A stretch of DNA of 64,000 nt from Maribacter sp. BPC-D8 (GCF_035207705.1 NZ_CP128187.1:4719465-4783464), one strand, 5' to 3'. Shown: positions 37,094 to 44,879, numbered from the stretch's first letter. Numbers and translations are program-made. Notes: generated by a model from the letters alone, not told the origin.

Positions 37094-37391
37094 AGTTCTG
37101 GTTGAATTATTTAGCTATTCTCTATTATGGGAAACTTTCTTATGTAAGAAATGTACTTTATAAACAAGGGTTAACCTCATAGGTTATACACGTGCCATTT
37201 TAGTTATTTTTATAAAAAAAATACAAAATTTACAGGGTTTTATAAATGTACGTAAACCCCTTTTAAAAAATTAGCTAGAAGTATATTTTTTATCTAAATA
37301 ATTGATCAGTAGATTTTTATGGTTACAATATCTAGAAGATTTATGGCTAAACTTAAGTCTTAATAGTGACTAGATAAATAGAAGATGAACC
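37094..37391. other. intergenic stretch without visible gene
   Basis: AT-rich DNA between the WGR-ligase 3' module and the lipoprotein gene; it probably holds the promoter of the latter. No open frame or repeat stands out. Confidence 0.6.
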
Positions 37392-37490
37392 AAAAAAAAG
37401 CTCAAAGATTCTGATTTTAGAATCTATGAGCCTAGAATAGTATTGTCTCAGATGCAGGAAGAATTGATTTGTTTTTTATCTGAGTTCTTT
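37392..37490 (-). repeat. 3'-end module copy 1, containing the terminator of the WGR-ligase gene
   Basis: On the minus strand the hairpin GCTCA-AGATTCT / AGAATCT-TGAGC (about 37400-37431) followed by a U run (complement of the A run at 37392-37399) is a terminator. Next to it lies CAGATGCAGGAAGAATTG...TTTTTTATCTGAG. Closely similar sequence is found at 39812-39906 and, in part, at 40786-40827, each time just past the stop of a minus-strand gene. Confidence 0.85.
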
Positions 37491-37514
37491 ATGTGTGCCG
37501 TATGTATTACCTAA

Positions 37515-38576
37515 CTAAACTTCGGGTTTATATTTCAATTGACTTAACAAACAGTTTTCTCGTTCCATATCATCTCTAACACTCAAAAAAGTAGGTTGGT
37601 AAATACTTCCGCCCTTGTAGGCATATAAATACCGGACTTCAATAATTTCATCTAGCTTAGGTATTTCTTTGTTTACTGAAATGGTAACATTCCCCACAAA
37701 AATATCTTCACCATTTTCTATTAGAGACATTCCAATACTTCGCTTATCATTAATCTTAGAAACAATAACAGAAACCGTATCATAAAACTTAAATTTTATT
37801 TGATTTCCGCCGCTATTGGGTCTGCCTGCTGCGTATGCTGAATTTAATTTTTTAAAGACAACACCTTCCTTAGAATCGTCTTTTAACTGCTGAAATAAAG
37901 CTTGTTTACTTTCGATGCCTTCTATTAAAGCTACAAGTTCTATTTTTTCAGAGAAAGAAATATTTTTCAGTATTTCATATCTTTCTAAGTAGCTTTTTGC
38001 TTTTAAATCTTCTTCATTAAAAGACAATATATCAAATACATATAAAGTGTCATCAATCGCTTCTCCATCAATAATAAAAGTGCTTTCAATTGCATTGGCA
38101 CTGTTTATCATTTGTTCGGGTGCACCAACAGATAATCCTCTTCTGTTTATAGCAATTGTTTCATCTTTCGTTTTTTTAATGAGCATTCTCTTGCCGTCCA
38201 TTTTTTCTTGCAGACACCAATCATCATCATTAAAGAAATTTTCTAACTCACTTTCTTCTATTGGGTTTAATAACTGACAGTGAATGCCTGTTTTTCTTTG
38301 CTCGGTATCTACTACATAATTCGAAGAATCTGCATCGGGTACATACCCTTTAGATGCTTTAGAAAGCACCAATTTGTCATATATTTTCTTTGCTTTTTCG
38401 TAAGCAACAGGGGCTTGTGTTTTAGTACCTGTCTTTAATGTAGCGCCTCTTCTGCCGTAAGCGAAATTAACTATGTAATTACCCTCTTTCTCTTCTAAGT
38501 AGGCTTTATAAACCTTATCGCTTCTTTCTTGACGAAAGAATAAAGTGATGCTTTCAGTTTTTGTAGGTATGGTCAT
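37515..38576 (-). CDS. WGR-domain ATP-dependent DNA ligase
   Basis: 353 aa. Residues 1-90 form a WGR domain (FFRQERSDKVYKAYLEEKEG...FAYGRRGATLKTGTKT), a nucleic-acid-binding module otherwise seen in PARPs and MolR-like proteins. From about residue 110 follows an adenylating ligase core with the motif I lysine in EKMDGKRM (about K123), motif IV-like EGVVFK, and QIKFKFYDTVSV near motif V. The protein is short for a ligase with full OB fold. It may seal nicks or cap ends in a repair or defence pathway; the role is inferred. A terminator module follows. Confidence 0.83.
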   Translation of the reverse strand: MTIPTKTESITLFFRQERSDKVYKAYLEEKEGNYIVNFAYGRRGATLKTGTKTQAPVAYEKAKKIYDKLVLSKASKGYVPDADSSNYVVDTEQRKTGIHCQLLNPIEESELENFFNDDDWCLQEKMDGKRMLIKKTKDETIAINRRGLSVGAPEQMINSANAIESTFIIDGEAIDDTLYVFDILSFNEEDLKAKSYLERYEILKNISFSEKIELVALIEGIESKQALFQQLKDDSKEGVVFKKLNSAYAAGRPNSGGNQIKFKFYDTVSVIVSKINDKRSIGMSLIENGEDIFVGNVTISVNKEIPKLDEIIEVRYLYAYKGGSIYQPTFLSVRDDMERENCLLSQLKYKPEV

Positions 38577-38689
38577 TTTGTTTTTTTCTAAAAAATGATA
38601 GATAAAAATTTACTGAGCTTTTTAAATTTCTGATAACAATTTTCGATTAAATTGGAAATTTGTTATTCAATGTTTTGTGTATAGCTTAT

Positions 38690-39739
38690 TTAAATTAATT
38701 GACTTGATATTTCATTAACCTGTTCATCAGTTAAGATAGGTTCAAAGTAATTAATATAGGCATTAAGTTCTTTTAATAATTTTACACTTACATATTTAAA
38801 TTCAGTATTTGGTTTATTATTAATCATGACTATAACGTTTCGAATTGGAATTTTTTGTTCTCCCCAATGATGATCATGTAAAGTTATATTTTCCGAAATG
38901 TAGATGTATAGAGCAAAATTTGATCTTCTAATTTGTTCTATTGGTGATCGCAGACTAATAGAATTAACAGAGTTTTTACTCCAGTTTTTTGTCTCTAATA
39001 TAAAAATTCCTGCTTTTGAGATTAAAAGATGGTCTATTTGTATAGAGTAAATTCTCTCGTTTTGTTGTTTGTGAAAAATAGGAGGGGAAAAATCTAATTT
39101 AAAATCATTAATTAAGATAAAATCGTCAGAAAGTTTTTTAATTTCTTTTACAACTAAGTTTTCCCCAATTGCTCCGGAAATTAGGTTTTTACATTCCTCT
39201 AAAACCTCGCGTGTGTATTCTAAATCAGCAATTTTAAGATTAGCGCTTCTTTTAATTAATAACTGCTCATCAGTTTCATATTCGTGTATAAAAAGTTGGT
39301 CAACTTTAATCTTTTGAGAAAACGGCTGAATAGCTTGATTCAGCCGTTCAGATTTGCTTTTGATAAAATCATTGTATTGTTTTCTTAAATAATAAAGCTT
39401 AATGCTTGAAAGTATTTTATTTAAAAAATTAAGGTTGTTTCCTTTATGAGTTAAATCGATTTTTGATTGTAGATGGGCAATTTTGACATCTATCTTTTCT
39501 GTCTCTATTTTGCTTATTTCAACTTTTTGTTGGGTGTTATTTTTAAGACGTATACAGGTTTTGGAATATTCTTCATCCAGTTCGTTTTTTGTGTCGTTTA
39601 GAACTGTTTGTGTTTCTGAATCAAATTTTATTAAAAAATCTTTTATCTCTCTTACAGATTTAAATCTAGTAACACCTCTACTTTCTAATTCATATTTAAG
39701 AGATTTTAATGATTCTATGGTTCTGTATATTCTTGCCAT
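38690..39739 (-). CDS. NERD-domain protein with N-terminal coiled coil
   Basis: About 349 aa from ATG 39739 (MARIYRTIESL); the frame continues upstream to TTG 39826 but without family-like sequence. Residues 1-160 are long charged helices (coiled coil). Residues about 187-300 form a nuclease-related (NERD) domain: GAIGENLVVKEI, IDHLLISKAGIFILETKNW, the D...E-x-K core of the restriction-endonuclease fold. Such proteins act on DNA or RNA and appear in defence islands. Genes with similar associations flank it. Confidence 0.82.
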   Translation of the reverse strand: MARIYRTIESLKSLKYELESRGVTRFKSVREIKDFLIKFDSETQTVLNDTKNELDEEYSKTCIRLKNNTQQKVEISKIETEKIDVKIAHLQSKIDLTHKGNNLNFLNKILSSIKLYYLRKQYNDFIKSKSERLNQAIQPFSQKIKVDQLFIHEYETDEQLLIKRSANLKIADLEYTREVLEECKNLISGAIGENLVVKEIKKLSDDFILINDFKLDFSPPIFHKQQNERIYSIQIDHLLISKAGIFILETKNWSKNSVNSISLRSPIEQIRRSNFALYIYISENITLHDHHWGEQKIPIRNVIVMINNKPNTEFKYVSVKLLKELNAYINYFEPILTDEQVNEISSQLI

Positions 39740-39811
39740 TAAAGGATAATTCTTAAATAAGCAATAACGTATTTGTAATTGATTAGTTGCCTTGTGATTT
39801 ATAATTATTTT

Positions 39812-39906
39812 AAAAAAAAAGCTCAAAGAATCTGATTTTAGAATCTATGAGCTTAGAATAGTTTTGTGACTGATTAAAGAAGAATTTGTTTGTTTTTTTA
39901 AATCAG
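39812..39906 (-). repeat. 3'-end module copy 2, containing the terminator of the PLD gene
   Basis: Same order as the module at 37392: an A run, GCTCAAAGAATCT with AGAATCTATGAGC as a hairpin, TTAGAATAG, then GATTAAAGAAGAATTTGTTT. Located 20 bp past the stop of the PLD-like gene. Confidence 0.85.
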
Positions 39907-39925
39907 GGCTTTGTTTTAAATAGTT

Positions 39926-40654
39926 TTATTCTGTAATTTGTTTCGCAATATTTTCTGGCCAAACTACAAATTTTCCATATTGACCATTTTTTTCAATACC
40001 ACCAGTTTCTTTTCCTTTTTTTGTTGTTATCCAATCATCTTCTTTTTTATACATTAACTTATTGTCAGTAAACCAACTATTTACCTTTCTGCTACTTAAT
40101 CCTGTAAGATGGGATAATTCTTTGGTTGTTAGTAGTTTAGAGTTTGAAGAGGTTTTGGTTTGTGGCTTTTCTAAAATTTCTATTTTTGTTGATTGTGCTT
40201 CTTCCGGAATTGATGAAAACTCAAATCGTTCACTTGTTTCGTCAATGAAATCTATTTCTTTGTAGGCATCTTCAAATAATTCTTTATCTGTTTCGTCATT
40301 TAGGTCGATTAAAACACCCATTTCCTTATTGTTGTTCATAGAGAACTCATAAAGGTTCAATGACGTAATTATCATCGTATCATCATTTAAGTAACATTTA
40401 GCATGTAAATCCTGATTGTATTTTAAGATTACAAATCTTAATCCTTGAAGAAATTTCATTTCCTTGGGATTTAGCTCTTGCTTTCCAAATATTACAGTTG
40501 TGATTTTATCCTTGCTATTTCTGTAAGTTAGTAATTGCTTAAAATCTTTTGATAATTTGAGATAGGGTGATATTAAAATCAATCTAGTTTCTGCATTTCG
40601 GATTAAATCTTCAATTTCAGATACTGCTTTTCTTGTATTTAAAAATTTCGCCAT
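39926..40654 (-). CDS. phospholipase D-fold (PLDc_2) nuclease-like protein
   Basis: 242 aa. The N-terminal half holds one PLD catalytic motif, HxK with downstream Asn (DLHAKCYLNDDTMIITSLNL, His about 83). A single-motif PLD would have to dimerise to form the active site, as in Nuc-type endonucleases. The C-terminal half (about 170-240) is a DNA-binding-like domain (LTTKELSHLTGLSSRKVNSW...GGIEKNGQYGKFVVWPENIA) known from PLD-like proteins and phage-associated proteins. Probably a nuclease. Confidence 0.84.
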   Translation of the reverse strand: MAKFLNTRKAVSEIEDLIRNAETRLILISPYLKLSKDFKQLLTYRNSKDKITTVIFGKQELNPKEMKFLQGLRFVILKYNQDLHAKCYLNDDTMIITSLNLYEFSMNNNKEMGVLIDLNDETDKELFEDAYKEIDFIDETSERFEFSSIPEEAQSTKIEILEKPQTKTSSNSKLLTTKELSHLTGLSSRKVNSWFTDNKLMYKKEDDWITTKKGKETGGIEKNGQYGKFVVWPENIAKQITE

Positions 40655-40785
40655 TTATCTTTTAGTTTTTGAGTTTGTTAAAAATTGATTGAGGCTTATG
40701 GGGTTAAGTATTTAAATTTAGCAAATAGAATCTGAATACTAAATATGATAAAATCGCCTCGCATTTACTGGGATTATAAATTTTT

Positions 40786-40827
40786 CAGATTAAAGAAGAA
40801 TTTGTTTGTTTTTTATCTGAGTTCTTT
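40786..40827 (-). repeat. 3'-end module copy 3 (partial)
   Basis: CAGATTAAAGAAGAATTTG...TTTTTTATCTGAG matches the right half of the other two modules. It carries the inverted CAGAT / ATCTG ends and ends 14 bp before the stop of the next minus-strand gene. The A-run terminator hairpin is missing. Confidence 0.8.
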
Positions 40828-40841
40828 CTTGTAAACAGTTT

Positions 40842-41231
40842 TTAATCCAGCCGAAGTAATTTTCTTGGAAAAATGATATTGTAGGTTCCTTCCATATACT
40901 CTTCTGAGTAAAATCCATTCTTGACATCGATTATCTTTACAGAATCAATAGCCTCGATATTTATTTGTAAATCAATATTTTTTGGATTTTCTAGTACTTT
41001 GTGAAATACTATTGTATATGAACATTCGTCTGTCCAAGTAATTTTTGATTCCACTTTAACCCCGGTTTTTGAATTAAATGAGATTTCTTGATTTTGAGTT
41101 CTCTGGATAATCATGTCCCCATACTCATTATCAATAACTTTAAATTTACCTTCCTTAACAACTTCACAATCAATTTGAGCACTTGAAATAGTAGAAAAAA
41201 GGAGTGTAAATAATAGGACTATTTTTCTCAT
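40842..41231 (-). CDS. small secreted protein of unknown function
   Basis: 129 aa, signal peptide (MRKIVLLFTLLFSTISSAQ). The mature part is about 110 residues with two cysteines (DCEVVKEG, DECSYTIVFHKV), a single small beta domain resembling many Bacteroidota lipocalin-like or DNA-polymerase-III-associated hypothetical proteins. Function unknown. Its 5' side borders an attC-like folded repeat. Confidence 0.72.
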   Translation of the reverse strand: MRKIVLLFTLLFSTISSAQIDCEVVKEGKFKVIDNEYGDMIIQRTQNQEISFNSKTGVKVESKITWTDECSYTIVFHKVLENPKNIDLQINIEAIDSVKIIDVKNGFYSEEYMEGTYNIIFPRKLLRLD

Positions 41232-41245
41232 GTTATCTTAATGAA

Positions 41246-41408
41246 TGCCAACGTCTCGTATATGAAACGTAGCGTGTAAAAAGGTGCTACATTTCGGATT
41301 AAACACTGAGCCGAATTTTTAAATTTTATTAATTATTTTATTTTTGGAAATTTGTCAAATTTAAAAATTTGGCGACTTTCCGAAAATGCCCAAAACATTG
41401 TGTTAGCA
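41246..41408. repeat. attC-like folded repeat (imperfect cruciform, 163 bp)
   Basis: Outer ends TGCCAAC and GTTAGCA are near-inverted (one mismatch). Inside, CATTTCGG (41290-41297) pairs with CCGAAAATG (41380-41388). The core GCCGAATTTTTAAATTT (41310-41326) pairs with AAATTTAAAAATTTGGC (41357-41373) with one mismatch. The layout and the CGTCTCGTATATGAAACG start resemble integron recombination sites seen in Bacteroidota, but the ends deviate from the RYYYAAC/GTTRRRY consensus and no integrase is in the window. Confidence 0.55.
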
Positions 41409-41447
41409 ACGACTTGCGCTATTTTTTATATACATTGTTGTCACCAG

Positions 41448-43565
41448 TTACTTAAAGTATATGTCTTTTGATTTTTGTGTTAAAAAATAATATGTTCTGA
41501 TTCCTAAACCCTTTATGTGCTCAATTTTATCGGCTCGTAACAATTCAGATTTAACTAGCCTAACAGCTCTTTTAGAAGCTTTTTGGTATGAACAATCAAG
41601 CTCTTGTGCTAATGAAGTTGGATATTGAGGTTCGTTTATATATATAGAATTTAATAACCTAATATCAAATTCAGGTAATTGTAGTTCTTCTTCTACTTGG
41701 TCAGTCAGGTTGATTTCAACGTGTTCTAAATTACAAATCCCTTTTTTACATTTAGGACACATCATATCAAACATCTCAAGCATTTCCAATTTTTCGTACG
41801 GTAATGAATTAGAACAATTATTACATTTGAACTGTTTAGCATCTGATATATATTCTCTAACAATATCAGAATTATTAAACCTCCTTTGAATCACATATTT
41901 TCTATCTGTTCCTTTTCCATAATTTATATCTTCTGATTTACATAGACCGTGATTTAAAGAATAAAAGGCCATTAAAGTTTTTCCATCTTGGTCTTTTTGT
42001 TCACTATATTTAGTTATAAAATAATTTAACTCTAACGTTCGTAAAACATTTTCTAATTTTTTATCTATATAAAAGTGACTTGTAGGTGGTTTTGATTTGT
42101 CGGCTTGAAAAATTTTCGACTCGGATGTAGATATTTCAGTTTTGTTGGTTTTTGCTTTTGAAATAATATTATTCAAAACTTCGTTTAGATGAAATTTCTC
42201 TAATCTTTCGCTAAATGCGCTTCGCATATATTTATTTTTTGAGAAAAACACTTCTACAGTATCTTTAAAAAATCTTTCAGAAGCGATGTTTATATCTTGT
42301 AGTGTAATTTTCTTTCCTTTTGAAACACTTGTTTGAAATGAATACCATAGAACCCAACCTATGTTTCTAGGGACATTTGATGTAGAGTCAAAAAGTAGTT
42401 GATAAAACTGTTCCATTGGAACTTTATCTGAATATGCGAAAAAAGATTCAGGCTTTACATTACAGAAATAAGAACATCTTTTTGTGAGTAATCTTTTAAC
42501 GTTGTTTATGGCTTCTTTTTGAGTATTGGATACTTTTCCAGATTGATATAAGTCGTAATAATCAAGTTTTATTTGTTCAATTTTTTGAGGGTCAATATCT
42601 CCTAAATAAACTCTATTTGGATAACCAGCTATTTTGAATTTGAAAAATTCTTCAGACCAATTGTTTAATGGCGATACAATAGTGTCCACAAAAATTTTCA
42701 TAGCTTCCTCCTGTATTTCAGAGAAATCGTCTAAGCATATGAAAACATAGTTAATACCTATTTCTTTTAAAAGTTTTTTTAATTCTAAGAGTACTTTATG
42801 AGGCTCATAATATTGTAAAAATATTTCAGAAAAGGCTTCATCAATATTTTCAGAATGTTTATTTGATTTCTGGCTACCTTTTTCAAAACCAGCAGTGCCT
42901 TCTATTGCTTTTTCAGATACTTTTCCTCCTAAATTAAAATTTGTAGAACTAGAATTTTCATTGAGATTATTCTCAGTAGACTGGACAATTTTTTCTTTTA
43001 AAATTAATATATCCTCACTTTCCTTTTTATCAATATTTTTAAAAATTTGAGATATTTCATCTTTAAAATTTTGTTTATCAGGACCAAATTTTTTCGATAT
43101 TGAAGCTAAGAAAAATCTTAAAGTATTAGTTTTTACTTCCTCTTCAATTTGGGATAATATTAATTTAAGAAATGACTTGAAAAGGAAATATTTGTCAAGT
43201 TCCTCTTTATTAAGAATATTCTTAAAGTTTGCTGAGTTATAAGTGAATGTTCTTGATTGGTCAAAAATTGTTTTTACATCTAAGTATAGAGATAATTTAT
43301 CTGTAGACTTCCTAACTTCGTGCTGAAGTCTGGCTATGATTGTAGATTTTCCAGTTCCTTTTCGACCAATTAATATTGTAGTATTAGGCTTTAAAGAAGT
43401 TTTAAGTACAAAATCATTTTCTAATGGGTCAACGTAAAGCTTTTCAATTATGTTTTCATCCTTGTTTATGTCAGAGAGGTCAGCTCGTCTGCTCTTTTTC
43501 AAAGAATCGACCATATCAAAAAAACCATCAATTAGATTTTGTCTTCTTTCTTCTTCTTTAGTCAT
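41448..43565 (-). CDS. large P-loop ATPase with zinc ribbon and C-terminal winged helix
   Basis: About 705 aa from ATG 43565 (MTKEEERRQNL); the frame runs nine codons further. Walker A GRKGTGKST at about 67-75, Walker B-like FICLDDFSE at about 275-283 within a STAND/KAP-like core, then a long helical region. A four-cysteine zinc ribbon (CNNC ... CPKC, about 580-605) follows, and a winged helix-turn-helix at the C-terminus (LAQELDCSYQKASKRAVRLV). The architecture suggests an ATP-driven regulator or sensor acting on nucleic acid. No characterised homologue is recognised. Neighbours include nuclease and ligase genes. Confidence 0.78.
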   Translation of the reverse strand: MTKEEERRQNLIDGFFDMVDSLKKSRRADLSDINKDENIIEKLYVDPLENDFVLKTSLKPNTTILIGRKGTGKSTIIARLQHEVRKSTDKLSLYLDVKTIFDQSRTFTYNSANFKNILNKEELDKYFLFKSFLKLILSQIEEEVKTNTLRFFLASISKKFGPDKQNFKDEISQIFKNIDKKESEDILILKEKIVQSTENNLNENSSSTNFNLGGKVSEKAIEGTAGFEKGSQKSNKHSENIDEAFSEIFLQYYEPHKVLLELKKLLKEIGINYVFICLDDFSEIQEEAMKIFVDTIVSPLNNWSEEFFKFKIAGYPNRVYLGDIDPQKIEQIKLDYYDLYQSGKVSNTQKEAINNVKRLLTKRCSYFCNVKPESFFAYSDKVPMEQFYQLLFDSTSNVPRNIGWVLWYSFQTSVSKGKKITLQDINIASERFFKDTVEVFFSKNKYMRSAFSERLEKFHLNEVLNNIISKAKTNKTEISTSESKIFQADKSKPPTSHFYIDKKLENVLRTLELNYFITKYSEQKDQDGKTLMAFYSLNHGLCKSEDINYGKGTDRKYVIQRRFNNSDIVREYISDAKQFKCNNCSNSLPYEKLEMLEMFDMMCPKCKKGICNLEHVEINLTDQVEEELQLPEFDIRLLNSIYINEPQYPTSLAQELDCSYQKASKRAVRLVKSELLRADKIEHIKGLGIRTYYFLTQKSKDIYFK

Positions 43566-43663
43566 TGAGTTTTTTTTAATTGGTGATAACAAGTGTGTAT
43601 ATGTATAATTACACTTCTAATATACCACTAAAGAATAAACCTACAATAACCATTTTACACTCC

Positions 43664-43681
43664 ATTACGGGAAACCGTAAT
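43664..43681. other. perfect hairpin with GAAA tetraloop
   Basis: ATTACGG-GAAA-CCGTAAT, a 7-bp perfect stem with a GNRA loop, 47 bp upstream of the preferred start of the next gene. It could be a leader structure or a binding site. No function can be assigned. Confidence 0.6.
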
Positions 43682-43728
43682 TGGTTAAAAATTATGTATG
43701 GTTTGGGTATTTTTACGACCAAATGGTC

Positions 43729-44100
43729 ATGTCAAAGAAAATTCTATTTATCTATAATGCCAATAGTGATACGGGCAGTAAAATGTTAGACTTCGCCCAT
43801 AAAATTGTGAGTCCCGATACGTACGATTGCGCACTCTGCTCATTAACCTTCGGTAATTTCAGCGAGAACAAACAATGGAAAGGGTTTAGAGAAAGTTTGT
43901 TAGCAAAAGGCTACGAGCTAGAATTCTTTCATAAAGATGAGTTTCAAAAAAGCTATAAAAGTAAGTTTGGGCATAAGTATACCTATCCTATTATATTAGT
44001 AGAAACGGCACATGATTTAGAGGTGCTGGTAACGACCGAGAAGTTGAATGCTTTTGAGGGAGTGGAGGAGCTTATTTGTTCAGTTGGCAGTGTTCAGTAA
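43729..44100 (+). CDS. small cytoplasmic protein of unknown function, 3' end in repeat DNA
   Basis: About 123 aa from ATG 43729 (MSKKILFIYNANSDTG); TTG 43681 and ATG 43723 lie upstream in frame. A Rossmann-like beta start (KKILFIYNANSDTGSKMLDF) and two short Cys-containing strands are visible; no family motif. The last six codons (encoding SVGSVQ) are part of the CAGTTGGCAGTGTTCAG repeat string, so the natural C-terminus may have been replaced or slightly extended by repeat sequence. Confidence 0.68.
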   Translation: MSKKILFIYNANSDTGSKMLDFAHKIVSPDTYDCALCSLTFGNFSENKQWKGFRESLLAKGYELEFFHKDEFQKSYKSKFGHKYTYPIILVETAHDLEVLVTTEKLNAFEGVEELICSVGSVQ

Positions 44101-44122
44101 CAGTTTTCATTTGTTGTTCGTC

Positions 44123-44154
44123 TTTGCGAGGAGCTTTTCGCGACGTGGCAATCT
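44123..44154. repeat. TTGCGAGGAGC dispersed element, copy 4
   Basis: TTTGCGAGGAGCTTTTCGCG then ACGTGGCAATCT. It belongs to a longer block (to about 44205) that is repeated 167 bp further on. Confidence 0.85.
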
Positions 44155-44227
44155 GTTGAATTTGTGTTCTGTGGTTGGTTGATGGTTGTTGGTTTCACTC
44201 TGTCGCTTAGTTTGGTTGTAGTGTGGC

Positions 44228-44271
44228 GTGTTCCAAACAAACAGATAGCCGCGCTCTGCTCGCTATGACGG
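44228..44271. repeat. ATAGCCGCGCT dispersed element, copy 1
   Basis: TGTTCCAAACAAACAG, then ATAGCCGCGCTCTGC and TCGCTATGACGG; ATAGC / GCTAT are inverted. Copies 2 and 3 are at 44651-44694 and 44902-44944. Confidence 0.85.
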
Positions 44272-44290
44272 AGAGATTTAAATATTCGTC

Positions 44291-44322
44291 TTTGCGAGGA
44301 GCTTTTCGCGACGTGGCAATCT
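44291..44322. repeat. TTGCGAGGAGC dispersed element, copy 5
   Basis: Same sequence as copy 4, followed by the same CTGTTGAAT...GTGGTTGGTTGATGG string, so it lies in the second half of a local duplication. Confidence 0.85.
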
Positions 44323-44511
44323 GTTGAATGTGTTTTCTGTGGTTGGTTGATGGTTGTTGGTCTCACTCGGTCGCTGAGCGTAGCCGAAGTGACATTTCGG
44401 TTGCGAGGTGAGTTTTCGTGTTCCAGTCCCTTCGACTGCGCTCAGGATGACAATGCGGTTTCAGTTTTCAGTTTTTAGATGTTTTCGTTTGTGAGTACCA
44501 CTGTCAGTTCG

Positions 44512-44628
44512 AGTGGATTTCGAGGTACGAGAAATTTGTATCGAGAACAGGTTTGGTACACTAGATGGTTCTCGATACAAATTTTTCACTTCCGCTTTGC
44601 TACAGTATAAAATCCACTCGAACTGACA
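44512..44628. repeat. nested palindrome element, copy 2 (117 bp)
   Basis: Outer arms TGTCAGTTCGAGTGGATTT / AAATCCACTCGAACTGACA are exact inverted copies, without the insertion seen in copy 1. Inner arms are TTTGTATCGAGAAC / GTTCTCGATACAAA. The spacer is AGGTTTGGTACACTAG. Confidence 0.93.
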
Positions 44629-44650
44629 TATCGTTTACGAGATGTGTGTC

Positions 44651-44694
44651 GTGTTCCAAACAAACAGATAGCCGCGCTTTGCTCGCTATGACGG
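44651..44694. repeat. ATAGCCGCGCT dispersed element, copy 2
   Basis: Differs from copy 1 by one base in the loop (GCTTTGC for GCTCTGC). It directly follows nested palindrome copy 2. Confidence 0.85.
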
Positions 44695-44755
44695 TGGCGA
44701 GAGAGTTTTCAGTTGGCAGTGCCAGTTTTCAGATGTTTTCGTTTGTGAGTACCAC

Positions 44756-44879
44756 TGTCAGTTCGAGTGGATTTCGAGGTACGAGGAATTTGTATCGAGA
44801 ACAGGTTTGGAACACGCGAGGGTTCTCGATACAAATTTAGGCTTTCGTTGCACTCAAGCTAAAATCACTCGAACTGACA
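44756..44879. repeat. nested palindrome element, copy 3 (124 bp)
   Basis: Same outer and inner arms; the inner spacer is AGGTTTGGAACACGCGAG and the right intermediate segment differs from copy 2. Followed by ATAGCC element copy 3, so the two elements form a composite pair seen twice in a row. Confidence 0.93.

Noticed and set aside
41246..41408. A functional integron
   Set aside because: No integrase in the window, only one site, and its ends deviate from the attC core consensus; kept only as attC-like.
43580..43789. Plus-strand frame of 69 codons overlapping the start of the 43729 gene
   Set aside because: It covers the intergenic region and overlaps the better-supported gene in another frame.
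44094..44366. Minus-strand frame of 90 codons in the repeat field
   Set aside because: It translates the duplicated TTGCGAGGAGC blocks; the protein is itself a duplication of repeat sequence.
44565..44840. Plus-strand frame of 91 codons
   Set aside because: It spans parts of two nested palindromes; no start context or homology-like pattern.
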